Origin: JAGOPY01 sp964619555
Lineage (GTDB): Bacteria > Bacteroidota > Bacteroidia > Bacteroidales > JAGOPY01
Assembly: GCA_964619555.1 (NCBI GenBank)
Contig: CAZUDV010000003.1
Span: 263,822 to 327,821, forward strand
Length of the DNA stretch: 64,000 nt
Direction of reading: 5' to 3'
Shown here: piece by piece, positions 54,182 through 63,872 of the stretch
How positions within the stretch are numbered: position 1 is the stretch's first letter
Layout of the letters: each line of letters starts with the position of its first letter
Made by a program: the position numbers and the translations under genes
Notes under the pieces: model-generated
The model's input: only the letters and a program-made list of their open reading frames with translations
The model's database searches: none
What the model was told of the DNA's origin: nothing

Positions 54182-56812
54182 TCACCCCTCTACCCCTTCC
54201 ACGATCGTCCTTGCTTTTTCCAGTGCAGCAGGAATACCTTTCGGGTTAGTGCCACCTGCTGTGGCAAAATGCGGCTGTCCACCGCCTCCTCCACCGATCT
54301 CTTTCGCAAGCTCTTTTACTAAATTTCCTGCATGCATGCCTTTTTGCCTGACCAGTTCCTGGCTTAATGCCAGGGTAAGTAAAATTTTATCCTCAGCCAT
54401 CGTTACCAGGAGCAGGAAAGTATTTACACTATTCTCAGGAATGGCAAAGGCAAGATCTTTTGCTGATTTCGGATCGAGGTCAACCTTTCCGGCAATGAAT
54501 CGGATACCATTGATTTCCTGAGCGCTATGTATTAATTCATCCTTCAGGGCCTGAATACGGTAACTATTGAGGGCTTCAATTCTCTTCAACAAGACCTTAT
54601 TTTCTTCAGCCAGTGTCCTGACACTTTTAACTATATCCTTGGAACCTTTCAGGACTTCCTGCAAGTCTGTCAAAATGTTTTCCATCTGATAGACATGCTC
54701 TTCCGCCCTTTTTCCCGTTACTGCCTCAATTCGTCGAATACCTGCAGCGATGGCTCCTTCGGAGATAATTTTAAAAAAGCCGATCCGGCCGGTCGAAGAA
54801 ACATGAGTACCTCCGCACAGTTCAATGGAATACCCCGGATCAAAAATGATCATCCGGACCTCCTCGCCGTATTTCTCTCCGAAAAGGGCCATCGCACCCA
54901 TGGATTTGGCCGTGTCTATCGGCACCTGCCTGCGTTCATCAATGATAATATCCTGCCTGATCTTCTGGTTGACAAGTTCTTCGACCTTCCTGATCTCACT
55001 TTCGGCCATTTTCCCAAAGTGGGAAAAGTCGAATCTCAAATGCTGGTCATCCACCAGCGATCCTCTTTGCTCGACATGATTCCCAAGAACCTTTCTCAAT
55101 GCCGCATGCATCAGGTGCGTAGCACTATGGTTATTCTCCGTGGCATGCCGTTTCACTTCATCCACCACCGCTTTAACGCTTCCACCTTTTATCTCGGGAA
55201 ATTCATAGGTCTTGTGAATGATCAGCTCGTTCTCTTTATAAGTGTCGACAATGGTTATTCTTTCATTTTCCATTTCCAGCCAGCCCCTGTCACCAACCTG
55301 GCCCCCTGATTCTGCATAGAAGGGCGTCCGGTCCAGGACGATTTCAAAATACTCCTCGCCTTTTGTCCTGACCTTCCTGTATTTGCTGACCCTCACCTCG
55401 GCCTCCAGGGTTTCGTACCCCAGGAATTCGGTCGATTCGCCGCTGTTGCCGATAATTTTCCAGTCAAGCGTATCCACCTGGGCTGCCTTCCTGGACCGGT
55501 TCTTCTGCTCTTCCAACCCGGCCTGAAATTCCTCCATATCCACTATCCAGCCATTTTCGGCTGCCATCAGCTGGGTCAGGTCAACAGGAAAACCGTAAGT
55601 ATCGAATAATTCGAAGGCAAAGCGTCCGTCAATAACTTTTCTGCCCTGGCTATCCTGGATATATTGGTCAAACTTCCTCAAACCTGTGGAAAGGGTTCTT
55701 AAAAAAGCCTGCTCTTCCTCAGCAATAACTTTACGGATAAGGTCGCCCTGTGAAATAAGTTCCGGGAAGAAATGACCCAGGTTTTTGGCCAGAACTGGAA
55801 CAAGCAGGTGCATGAAAGGTTCCTTGAAATTCAGGAAGGTATAACCGTACCGAACAGCTCGCCGCAGAATTCTGCGGATCACATAACCCGCACCGTTATT
55901 GGAGGGCAACTGGCCGTCAGCTATAGCAAAAGAGATGGCCCTGAGATGGTCGGCAATAACCCTCATCGCGGTGTCCGCCTTATCGTTTTGGCCGTAGGAT
56001 GTACGGCTCAATTCAGATATCTCCCTGATAATGGGCTGAAAGATATCGGTGTCGTAGTTTGACTTTTTTCCCTGCAGCACCATTGACAGCCTCTCGAATC
56101 CCATTCCCGTGTCGACATGCTTTTGGGGCAGGCTGACCAGCTTTCCATCCGACTGACGGTTGAATTCAATGAATACCAGGTTCCAGATCTCAATAACCAG
56201 GGGATTTCCTTTGTTCACCAGTTCTCTGCCGGGCACCTTTTTCTTTTCATCGTCATCCCTGATATCCACGTGAATTTCAGAACAGGGTCCGCACGGTCCG
56301 GTCTCCCCCATCTCCCAGAAGTTATCCTTCTTGGAACCTAACAGGATCCGGTCAGAAGCAATGATATTCTTCCAGTATTGATATGCTTCCGTATCCTTGG
56401 GCAGGCTATCCGCTTCATCCCCCTGGAATACAGTCACATAAAGATTTTCCTCCGGGATCCGGTAAACTTCCGTCAGCAATTCCCACGCCCATTCGATGGC
56501 CTCTTTCTTGAAGTAATCTCCAAACGACCAATTACCCAGCATTTCAAACATGGTATGGTGATAGGTATCGTGGCCAACTTCTTCCAGGTCGTTGTGCTTG
56601 CCCGAAACGCGGAGACATTTCTGGGTATCGGCAATGCGCAGGTATTTGGCCGGGGCATGTCCCAGGAATATATCCTTGAACTGATTCATGCCGGCATTAG
56701 TGAACATCAGGGTGGGATCATTCTTTACCACCATCGGTGCCGACGGGACTATCTTATGTGATTTTGACCCGAAAAATTCCAGAAAGGTTTTCCTTATATC
56801 TCCTGATTTCAT
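54182..56812 (-). CDS. alaS: Alanine-tRNA ligase
   Basis: A 876-residue enzyme, the usual full length. The N-terminal class II catalytic domain has PTLMFTNAGMNQFKDIFLG and GNWSFGDYFKKEAI. The editing domain has NHSATHLMHAALRK and the zinc motif CGGTHVSSTG. The C-terminal domain ends in a glycine run GGGGGGQPHFATAGG, which is typical. The stop codon begins one base after the heptamer array. Confidence 0.97.
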   Translation of the reverse strand: MKSGDIRKTFLEFFGSKSHKIVPSAPMVVKNDPTLMFTNAGMNQFKDIFLGHAPAKYLRIADTQKCLRVSGKHNDLEEVGHDTYHHTMFEMLGNWSFGDYFKKEAIEWAWELLTEVYRIPEENLYVTVFQGDEADSLPKDTEAYQYWKNIIASDRILLGSKKDNFWEMGETGPCGPCSEIHVDIRDDDEKKKVPGRELVNKGNPLVIEIWNLVFIEFNRQSDGKLVSLPQKHVDTGMGFERLSMVLQGKKSNYDTDIFQPIIREISELSRTSYGQNDKADTAMRVIADHLRAISFAIADGQLPSNNGAGYVIRRILRRAVRYGYTFLNFKEPFMHLLVPVLAKNLGHFFPELISQGDLIRKVIAEEEQAFLRTLSTGLRKFDQYIQDSQGRKVIDGRFAFELFDTYGFPVDLTQLMAAENGWIVDMEEFQAGLEEQKNRSRKAAQVDTLDWKIIGNSGESTEFLGYETLEAEVRVSKYRKVRTKGEEYFEIVLDRTPFYAESGGQVGDRGWLEMENERITIVDTYKENELIIHKTYEFPEIKGGSVKAVVDEVKRHATENNHSATHLMHAALRKVLGNHVEQRGSLVDDQHLRFDFSHFGKMAESEIRKVEELVNQKIRQDIIIDERRQVPIDTAKSMGAMALFGEKYGEEVRMIIFDPGYSIELCGGTHVSSTGRIGFFKIISEGAIAAGIRRIEAVTGKRAEEHVYQMENILTDLQEVLKGSKDIVKSVRTLAEENKVLLKRIEALNSYRIQALKDELIHSAQEINGIRFIAGKVDLDPKSAKDLAFAIPENSVNTFLLLVTMAEDKILLTLALSQELVRQKGMHAGNLVKELAKEIGGGGGGQPHFATAGGTNPKGIPAALEKARTIVEGVEG

Positions 56813-56859
56813 TAATTTTCTGACAGTTTGCGCGTTTATATAAGTTAAAAATCGAACTG

Positions 56860-56867
56860 CAAAATTA
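56860..56867 (-). promoter_or_regulatory. -7 element for alaS
   Basis: The minus strand reads TAATTTTG, an exact match, 47 bases before the start at 56812. Confidence 0.5.
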
Positions 56868-56874
56868 ATTTATT

Positions 56875-56882
56875 TATTTTTG
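56875..56882 (+). promoter_or_regulatory. Possible -7 element for M23 peptidase gene
   Basis: TATTTTTG matches TAnnTTTG on the plus strand, but lies 68 bases before the ATG and in an AT-rich run. Confidence 0.3.
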
Positions 56883-56950
56883 CCGGGTAGTTGGCATACT
56901 GAATTAAGCCGAATTTACGTTCATCAAAATATTCAGAACATAGCTCGGAA

Positions 56951-57925
56951 ATGGCTAAGAAAGTTAAGTACGTTTTTAACTATAAAACCCTGTCATTTGA
57001 ACATGCCCGTCTGACCGTAAGGCATTATGTCCTGAAAATTTTATCCTACCTGTCCACCAGCGTCGTATTTTCAGCGGTGATCCTGGTTATCGCTTTTTAT
57101 TTTTTTGATTCCCCTAAAGAGAGGATGTTGAAAAGAGAGTTACAGCAATACGAACTGCAGTACAAATTAATGAATGAAAGGCTGGACAATATCCAGGCAG
57201 TGCTGAACGACATGGCTGACCGGGATGACAATATATACCGGGTCATCTTTGAATCCGAACCGGTTCCTAACGATGTGAGGAAAGCCGGAATCGGAGGAAC
57301 AGATCGGTATAAAGACCTGGAAGGTTTCAGAAACAGCGATTTGCTGGTCAAGACAGCTTCCCGGCTCGATCAGATCACTGCTTCCATGTACGTCCAGACG
57401 AAATCATTCGATGAAGTCTATGAAATGGCTAAGAACAAAGCGCGGCTTCTGGCCAGCCTCCCAGCCATTCAACCGGTCAGCAATAAGGATTTGCGCCGGC
57501 TTTCTTCGTACTTTGGCTACCGGACGGATCCTTATTACAAAATCCTTAAATTTCATGAAGGTGTAGATTTTTCAGCCCCGGTCGGAACGGATATTTACGC
57601 TACCGGCGACGGTCTGGTAGAAGCCGCTGACCGTTCCAAATCAGGCTATGGCAACCAGATAGTCATCGATCATGGATTTGGTTATAAAACCATGTATGCC
57701 CACCTTCAAAGTTTTAAAGTCCGCGCCGGTCAACAGGTCACGCGCGGGCAAATTATTGGCACGGTGGGCAGTACGGGTAAATCCACCTCGCCGCACCTGC
57801 ACTATGAAGTCTGGAAGAATAACGTACCGGTTGACCCGATCAACTATTTCTTCAATGATATTACCCCGGAGCAATACGAGGAAATGCTCATTCTCTCACA
57901 ACGACCTTCGCAAACCATGGATTAA
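56951..57925 (+). CDS. M23 family metallopeptidase
   Basis: A 324-residue membrane-anchored murein endopeptidase-like protein. A helix at ~28-49 is followed by a coiled-coil segment (~52-90) and the LytM domain (~180-300). Zinc ligands are H202 and D206 (HEGVD), plus H282 and H284 (HLHYE). The complete motif indicates an active enzyme. The layout (helix, coiled coil, LytM) resembles envelope-septation factors. It is followed by the MerR gene after 11 bases, a pairing often seen in Bacteroidota. Confidence 0.92.
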   Translation: MAKKVKYVFNYKTLSFEHARLTVRHYVLKILSYLSTSVVFSAVILVIAFYFFDSPKERMLKRELQQYELQYKLMNERLDNIQAVLNDMADRDDNIYRVIFESEPVPNDVRKAGIGGTDRYKDLEGFRNSDLLVKTASRLDQITASMYVQTKSFDEVYEMAKNKARLLASLPAIQPVSNKDLRRLSSYFGYRTDPYYKILKFHEGVDFSAPVGTDIYATGDGLVEAADRSKSGYGNQIVIDHGFGYKTMYAHLQSFKVRAGQQVTRGQIIGTVGSTGKSTSPHLHYEVWKNNVPVDPINYFFNDITPEQYEEMLILSQRPSQTMD

Positions 57926-57936
57926 AAGCGAAGACC

Positions 57937-58257
57937 ATGGCAGAGAAACTCTATTATACAATAAGTGAAGTGGCCGGGATGTTTAATGTAAATCCCTCAT
58001 TGATAAGATTCTGGGAGAAAGAATTCACCATCCTTAAACCTCAGAAAAACAATAAAGGAAATCGCTTATTCACCACGAAGGACATTGAGAACTTCCGGCT
58101 GATTTATAATCTGGTCAAGGAACGTGGATTTACCCTGCAGGGTGCCCGGGAATACCTCTCCAAAAACCGGAGCGAAGCGCATAAAAATATGGAGATCATT
58201 GGGAAACTACTCGAAATCAAAAAGCAATTGCTCGAACTGGGAAAGGAACTGTCTTAA
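57937..58257 (+). CDS. MerR family transcriptional regulator
   Basis: A 106-residue DNA-binding protein. The N-terminal winged helix has YTISEVAGMFNVNPSLIRFWEKEF, then a second half NRLFTTKDIENFRLIYNLVKERGFTLQGAREYL. A short helical C-terminus likely mediates dimerisation. It lacks the cysteine or other metal-ligand residues of metal sensors. It ends 6 bases before the convergent hldD-like stop. Confidence 0.9.
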   Translation: MAEKLYYTISEVAGMFNVNPSLIRFWEKEFTILKPQKNNKGNRLFTTKDIENFRLIYNLVKERGFTLQGAREYLSKNRSEAHKNMEIIGKLLEIKKQLLELGKELS

Positions 58258-58263
58258 ATTTCA

Positions 58264-59229
58264 TCAATAATACCGCTCGTCCCTGAGAAACTCCTGCACG
58301 TATTCCTCCACTCCTTCCTCAAGGGTGTAAAACGCCGAATCGTAGCCGGCTGAATTGAGCTTATCCATTTTGGCTTCAGTGAAATACTGGTATTTTTCCC
58401 GGATATCCCCGGGAGTATCGACAAATACAATGTTTTCAGGTGCGTCCATTGCCCTGAAAGTTGCCCGGGCGAGGTCCAGGAAACTCCTGGCCTTGCCTGT
58501 CCCAAGGTTGTACAATCCGTTCTCTTCCCCTCGTTTCATAAGGAAAAACAGCACATCCACCACATCTTTAACGTAAATGAAATCACGCAACTGTTCACCA
58601 TCCTTAAAATCCGGATGATGAGACCGGAAAAGCTTTACGGAACCTGTCTTTCTTATCTGTTGATATGCATGAAAGACAACTGATGCCATTCTTCCTTTGT
58701 GATACTCATTCGGTCCATAAACATTGAAGAATTTCATTCCGGCCCAGAAAGGGGGCCGGACCTCCGTTTCCAGCACCCACCGGTCAAACTCATTTTTTGA
58801 TTCCCCATATGGATTCAATGGCTTTAACCGGCTCACAATTTCGTGATTATCCTCATAACCGAACTCACCAAGCCCATAAGTAGCTGCAGATGAAGCATAT
58901 ATTAAAGGTATCTCATGCCGGGAACAAAAAGTCCATACCTTCTTTGAATAATCAATATTCAGCTTCTGAAATACCGACCGGTCAAATTCAGTCGTATCAG
59001 TCCGGGCGCCCAGATGAAATACAAATTCGACCTCCCGGGAGTGGCTCTCAAGCCAATCAAAGAAAATATCCCTGCTGATTTTATCCCGATAGGCCTTGTG
59101 CTGGTAATTCCCGGCTTTCTCAGGCCGGTTGAAATCATCCACCAGTATGAGATTGGTATACCCTTTATTATTGAGCTTACCAACCAGGCAGCTTCCGATA
59201 AAACCAGCGGATCCGGTAATCACGATCAT
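58264..59229 (-). CDS. ADP-glyceromanno-heptose 6-epimerase-like NAD-dependent epimerase
   Basis: A 321-residue extended SDR. I start at ATG 59229, which puts MIVITGSAGFIGSCL at the very N-terminus, as in HldD. An in-frame start at 59349 would add 40 residues and contain the promoter motif. NAD-fold motifs are GSAGFIGS, HLGARTDTT and the catalytic SSAATYG with YGESK. The FFNVYGPNEYHKGRMASV region is specific to the HldD family. The enzyme would make L-glycero-D-manno-heptose donors for lipopolysaccharide, or a related sugar. Convergent with the MerR gene. Confidence 0.86.
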   Translation of the reverse strand: MIVITGSAGFIGSCLVGKLNNKGYTNLILVDDFNRPEKAGNYQHKAYRDKISRDIFFDWLESHSREVEFVFHLGARTDTTEFDRSVFQKLNIDYSKKVWTFCSRHEIPLIYASSAATYGLGEFGYEDNHEIVSRLKPLNPYGESKNEFDRWVLETEVRPPFWAGMKFFNVYGPNEYHKGRMASVVFHAYQQIRKTGSVKLFRSHHPDFKDGEQLRDFIYVKDVVDVLFFLMKRGEENGLYNLGTGKARSFLDLARATFRAMDAPENIVFVDTPGDIREKYQYFTEAKMDKLNSAGYDSAFYTLEEGVEEYVQEFLRDERYY

Positions 59230-59259
59230 AGGCATAACCAGTTGATTTTGGTACTTACT

Positions 59260-59267
59260 CAAATATA
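59260..59267 (-). promoter_or_regulatory. -7 element for hldD-like gene
   Basis: The minus strand reads TATATTTG, an exact match, 30 bases before ATG 59229. It excludes the upstream in-frame start at 59349. Confidence 0.5.
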
Positions 59268-59331
59268 CAACTAATCCTGCTGACCTGCGTAAGTCAGAGC
59301 ATTTTTTAATTTCCGAAGTGGTTATAATATT

Positions 59332-59339
59332 TATCTTTG
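59332..59339 (+). promoter_or_regulatory. -7 element for first trypsin-like T9SS protease
   Basis: TATCTTTG, an exact match, 48 bases before the ATG at 59388, divergent from the hldD-like promoter. Confidence 0.55.
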
Positions 59340-59387
59340 CTTCCGTCATGAAATTGAGTCCACTGACCTTAACAAACCTTAAAAAAA

Positions 59388-61862
59388 ATGAATTTCAGAT
59401 CGTTGCGTAATTACTGGTTATTATCTTTAATCTTCCTGCTGACTGCCAATCTATCCTTTTCCCAGATCAGCCAGGGAGGAAAACCTCTTAGTTTTAACAG
59501 CACCGAACTCCGGGCCCTGGAATTTGACACAAGAGCGTTTCTTCCCCCTGATATGGACCAGATCATCCTGGAAGATGAAATGAATGCCCTATCCCAGTTT
59601 CCCGCTCCGGAACGAATGGGCGTGTCAGTCCCTGTCAATCTGAACATGGCAACGGCAGGCACCTGGTTTACCCTGGCTGACGGCGCCAGGCTGTGGAAGC
59701 TTTCACTGAAAGTTGATGGCGCCCTGGCTCTGGGCGTGTACTATGATCATTTTTACCTGCCTGAAGGCGGAAAGCTGTTCCTCTATGATAAATCAGCAAC
59801 GCAGGTGATCGGAGCTTTTACGTCTTTCAACAACCATGAATCGCACTTATTTGCCACTGAATTTATTCAGGGAGATGAAGTTACACTGGAATATTTTGAA
59901 CCTGCCGGAACCTCTGGCGATCCGGTAATCAGCATTTCTGAAGTCGCCTATGCCTACCGTTTCATTTCTTTCGATGAAAATGGCGTCATGCGCGACTTGT
60001 CATGGCCCTGTATGATCAATGTCGCCTGCGAAGAAGGCATTGGTTGGGAAAATCAGGCCAAAGGGGTAGCCCGTATGACCATCAAGATCGGTTGGAACTA
60101 TTACTGGTGTTCGGGCTCTTTGATCAACAATACCAGCAATAACAGGATCCCTTACTTCCTATCTGCGGCACATTGCGGCGAAGGGGCCAGCTCCTCTGAC
60201 AGGCTCCAGTGGATCTTCTATTTTAATTACCAGGCTTCAACCTGCAGCGCTACATGGGGTCCCAGCAGCAATACTGTCACCGGATGCACCCTGAAGGCCA
60301 ACGATCCTACCGCCTCAGACGCCGGATCGGATTTTGAGCTGGTGCAACTGAACAATACGCCGCCGGCAAGTTACAATGTCTATTACAACGGCTGGAACCG
60401 GACCAACACACCGGGCGACAGCGGTGTTTGTCTTCATCACCCGAATGGGGATATTAAAAAGGTATCCACTTATAAAAATCCGATGGTCTCCTCCACCTGG
60501 TGGAACGGACTTCCAACCCATTGGAGAGTGGCCTGGTCCGAAACCGTCAACGGCCTTTCCATCATGCAAGGAGGTTCCTCCGGCTCACCGGTATTCGGCG
60601 AAGATAAACTCATCATGGGTGACCTCACCGGCGGTTGGGAATCCAATTCCTGTGAAGATCCTTCGCCGGCATGGTTCGGAAAAATCTGGTATTCATGGGA
60701 CCAGAATGGATCAACTGCTTCCACCCGGTTGAAAGATTGGCTGGATCCAACAAACACGGGCATACTGCGCCAACAGGGCATTTCCTCACAGATCCTTCCA
60801 CCGGTAGTTGATTTTGAAGCCGATACAAATCACATCTTGCAAGGGCAAAGCATTCATTTTACAGATCTGACGACGGGAAATCCAGCCACCAGCTGGGCAT
60901 GGTCTTTTCCGGGTGGAACGCCCAATGCCTCCGGCCTGCAAAATCCCACCGTTACCTATAACAGCCATGGCATCTACGATGTTACACTTACTGTTATAAA
61001 TCCCGACGGAACCGATACGGAAACCAAGGTCGGTTATATTACCGTCGACCAGGTCTTTGCTCCGGATGCTGACTTCACTGCTTCCCAACTGGTTATAACG
61101 GAAGGTGATATGATCAGTTTCACCGATCTGTCTTCCAATAATCCAATCGGCTGGAACTGGGTCTTCGAAGGCGGAGATCCGCTTTCCTCCAGTGAACAGA
61201 ATCCGGACTCCATTCTGTATGCCACGCCGGGAGTATATGACGTTTCGCTGACAGCAGCCAACAATGGAGGCTCTGACACAGAAACCAAGGAGGATTATAT
61301 TACGGTCAACGCCGGTGTAGCCCCTGTGGCTGATTTCTATGCCGATGTAACTGAGATCAACATCGGTGACACAGTTAATTTCTTCGACCTTTCCTCGAAC
61401 AATCCCACCCAGTGGATCTGGACCTTTGAAGGTGCCACACCCTCCGGTTCCAGCATGCAAAATCCGGTCGGCATTGTTTATCCAACGCAGGGAGTTTACA
61501 ATGTACAGCTCCGGGCCAGAAATTCCTTCGGTTACAACATCAACCTGAAGGAAGATTACATCGTCGTCGGAAATGTAAATGTGAATGAACTGAATAAAGA
61601 TCAGGCGATTATAATTTACCCGAATCCGTCACACGGAGAAATAAATATCCGCATCCATGACAGCGGGGAAACGCGGAAACCAGGAAGCATGGTTGAGGTT
61701 CATGTTTTGAATTCAACTGGTTTGATCATCTGGTCCGGCTTATATGATTTGTCTTCACGGGAGATTCATATCGATCTTTCGGCACAGCCTGATGGCTTTT
61801 ATTTTGTAAGGGTGATGACAAATGACAAGACCACGCAGAAAAAAATCTCTCTGATCAATTAA
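59388..61862 (+). CDS. Trypsin-like (lysyl endopeptidase-type) T9SS protease with three PKD domains
   Basis: An 824-residue secreted serine protease. The signal peptide ends near residue 25. The catalytic triad is probably H262 (LSAAHCGE), D315 (GSDFELVQ) and S398 (GGSSGSP). Residues ~475-725 hold three PKD domains (VDFEADTNHILQGQSIHF, ADFTASQLVITEGDMISF, ADFYADVTEINIGDTVNF). The last ~80 residues, IIIYPNPSHGEINI onwards, are a type A sorting domain. The protein is probably surface-anchored or released. It is followed by a paralogous gene 11 bases later, and the two form a tandem pair. Confidence 0.9.
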   Translation: MNFRSLRNYWLLSLIFLLTANLSFSQISQGGKPLSFNSTELRALEFDTRAFLPPDMDQIILEDEMNALSQFPAPERMGVSVPVNLNMATAGTWFTLADGARLWKLSLKVDGALALGVYYDHFYLPEGGKLFLYDKSATQVIGAFTSFNNHESHLFATEFIQGDEVTLEYFEPAGTSGDPVISISEVAYAYRFISFDENGVMRDLSWPCMINVACEEGIGWENQAKGVARMTIKIGWNYYWCSGSLINNTSNNRIPYFLSAAHCGEGASSSDRLQWIFYFNYQASTCSATWGPSSNTVTGCTLKANDPTASDAGSDFELVQLNNTPPASYNVYYNGWNRTNTPGDSGVCLHHPNGDIKKVSTYKNPMVSSTWWNGLPTHWRVAWSETVNGLSIMQGGSSGSPVFGEDKLIMGDLTGGWESNSCEDPSPAWFGKIWYSWDQNGSTASTRLKDWLDPTNTGILRQQGISSQILPPVVDFEADTNHILQGQSIHFTDLTTGNPATSWAWSFPGGTPNASGLQNPTVTYNSHGIYDVTLTVINPDGTDTETKVGYITVDQVFAPDADFTASQLVITEGDMISFTDLSSNNPIGWNWVFEGGDPLSSSEQNPDSILYATPGVYDVSLTAANNGGSDTETKEDYITVNAGVAPVADFYADVTEINIGDTVNFFDLSSNNPTQWIWTFEGATPSGSSMQNPVGIVYPTQGVYNVQLRARNSFGYNINLKEDYIVVGNVNVNELNKDQAIIIYPNPSHGEINIRIHDSGETRKPGSMVEVHVLNSTGLIIWSGLYDLSSREIHIDLSAQPDGFYFVRVMTNDKTTQKKISLIN

Positions 61863-61873
61863 GAAGACACATA

Positions 61874-63775
61874 ATGAGTGAAAGATCTTCCCATATGGTC
61901 CGGCTATTATTGGTCTCAACAGGACTGTTTCTGCAATCATTTTTTCATTCCGTCCCGGTAACTGGCCAGATATCGCACGGAGGGATCCCGGCCAGTTTCC
62001 ATACCGGTTCATTAAGGTCTATTCCAACAATTGACTTGCCGGTACCTGATATGGATCAGATAAGAGCAGAGGATACCGATAGGGAAAAAATGGCTGAGCC
62101 AGTTAGGGTTGCCGCACCTATCCGGACAAATATCGATTTAAACGATGATGGCCAATGGGAGGTGCTTTCCGACGGAACAAGGATCTGGCGGATCTCGCTG
62201 CATGCGGAAGGAGCCCTGGGATTGGGCTTGTATTTCGATGCATTCCGGTTAAATGAAGGCGATTATTTATTCATTTATGATGAACAGAAGCAATTCTTAA
62301 AAGGTGCCTATACCTCTTTTAATAATAAGCAAAATCTGTTATTCGCCGTGGAACTGATCAGCGGCGAATCCATTACGATAGAGTTGAATCAGGCCCCCGG
62401 AAGTCATAAGATTCCTGTACTCAGCCTCTCCGAAATCTCATACGTATACCGTGACTTTCCTGAACATTTAAGGGGCACAACCAGCGCTGACTTCTGCGAG
62501 GTGAATATCAATTGCCCGGAGGGCGATAACTGGCAAAAGCAAAAAAGGGGAGTCGTGAAGATCTATGTCAAAGAGAGTGCCGGATTCTTCTGGTGCACCG
62601 GCTCATTGGTCAATAACACAGCTCAGGATTTTGAGCCTTTCCTCCTCACTGCAGACCATTGCGCATCCAATGTTACCCCGGATGACCTGGCCCAGTGGAT
62701 ATTTTATTTCAATTTTGAAGCTCCCGGCTGTGAAAACCCAGCCATAACCCCTCCTGCCACCACCATGACGGGTGCGCAAAAGCTATCAAGTGCCAGCACA
62801 AATGGTTCCGACTTTCTTTTGATCAGGCTGGATGAGGAAATTCCGGTCACTTACGAACCTTATTTCAATGGCTGGAACGCCGAAAACATTCCCGGAATCT
62901 CCGGGGTTACCATACATCATCCGGCCGGTGATATCAAGAAGATCTCAACTTACACCGAACCTATGATATCCTCACAATGGGGCAGTATCCCCAATACCCA
63001 CTGGCAGGTGGTATGGACCGAAACTGAAAACGGCTGGGGCGTAACCGAAGGTGGCTCTTCCGGGGCGCCGCTGTTCGACCACAATGGAAGAATAATCGGA
63101 AATCTCACAGGGGGCTTGTCGTCCTGTACCCCGGGAGGGACCGGTACAGGTCCTGATCAACCCGATTATTTTGGCAAGTTCTCATTTTCCTGGGACCAGA
63201 ACGGCTCTTCTCCGGAGCAACAACTGAAGTACTGGCTCGATCCCGGAAATACCGGAGTAACCTCCATGCCAGGTACCAATGCTGCATTGACAGCCGGATT
63301 TATGGCAGATGAAACCATTTTACTGGCCGGAAACCCGGTACTGTTCACTAATTTATCATCAGGTCTTCCCGATTATTGGGAATGGACCTTTGAAGGGGGG
63401 AATCCTTCCACTTACCTGGGGAAGAATCCACCGGAGATTTATTATGCCCACGGTGGGGCCTTTGATGTCGGGCTGGTGGTATCAGATGGCATCCTGTCCG
63501 ATTCGCTTTTCCTGAACGATTATATCCACATTGTCGGAAGGATTTATCCCAATCCGGCAAGGGAAGAAATCAACCTGTACCTGGATGCCGATTTACCGGC
63601 TTTTGTCAAAACGGAGGTATTCAATTCCTTGGGTCAGAAATTGGATGAAAAAGAATTCCCGGATCAATCCATCCGGCTGATCACTCTGGATGTAAGCCAC
63701 CTTTCTGCCGGCGTCTATGCAATACGACTTACAGTCAAGCAGCGGTATATTTTCGGGAAGTTTTTGAAGTATTGA
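61874..63775 (+). CDS. Trypsin-like T9SS protease with one PKD domain (paralogue)
   Basis: A 633-residue paralogue of the preceding gene. The signal peptide lies in residues ~8-35; M8 (61895) is an alternative start. The triad is H262 (LTADHCAS), D313 (GSDFLLIR) and S396 (GGSSGAP), all present. One PKD domain (~475-555) precedes the sorting domain from IYPNPAREEINLYLD. The two proteases share the same order and spacing of catalytic residues but differ in PKD number (three versus one), suggesting a recent tandem duplication with domain loss or gain. It lies immediately before the repeat block at the window end. Confidence 0.9.
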   Translation: MSERSSHMVRLLLVSTGLFLQSFFHSVPVTGQISHGGIPASFHTGSLRSIPTIDLPVPDMDQIRAEDTDREKMAEPVRVAAPIRTNIDLNDDGQWEVLSDGTRIWRISLHAEGALGLGLYFDAFRLNEGDYLFIYDEQKQFLKGAYTSFNNKQNLLFAVELISGESITIELNQAPGSHKIPVLSLSEISYVYRDFPEHLRGTTSADFCEVNINCPEGDNWQKQKRGVVKIYVKESAGFFWCTGSLVNNTAQDFEPFLLTADHCASNVTPDDLAQWIFYFNFEAPGCENPAITPPATTMTGAQKLSSASTNGSDFLLIRLDEEIPVTYEPYFNGWNAENIPGISGVTIHHPAGDIKKISTYTEPMISSQWGSIPNTHWQVVWTETENGWGVTEGGSSGAPLFDHNGRIIGNLTGGLSSCTPGGTGTGPDQPDYFGKFSFSWDQNGSSPEQQLKYWLDPGNTGVTSMPGTNAALTAGFMADETILLAGNPVLFTNLSSGLPDYWEWTFEGGNPSTYLGKNPPEIYYAHGGAFDVGLVVSDGILSDSLFLNDYIHIVGRIYPNPAREEINLYLDADLPAFVKTEVFNSLGQKLDEKEFPDQSIRLITLDVSHLSAGVYAIRLTVKQRYIFGKFLKY

Positions 63776-63786
63776 GAAACCGCGTT

Positions 63787-63864
63787 GTTTCTTGTTTCGG
63801 GTTTCTTGTTTCGGGTTTCTTGTTTCGGGTTTCTTGTTTCGGGTTTCTTGTTTCGGGTTTCTTG
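63787..63864. repeat. 14-bp tandem repeat, five and a half copies
   Basis: GTTTCTTGTTTCGG repeats perfectly from 63787 to 63856, with a partial copy to 63864. It starts 12 bases after the T9SS protease stop. Confidence 0.95.
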
Positions 63865-63872
63865 AAAAGACC

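Noticed and set aside
54695..55309. 204-codon plus-strand ORF
   Set aside because: Antisense shadow of alaS.
60786..61460. 224-codon minus-strand ORF inside the PKD region
   Set aside because: Antisense shadow of the PKD repeats; no recognisable domain.
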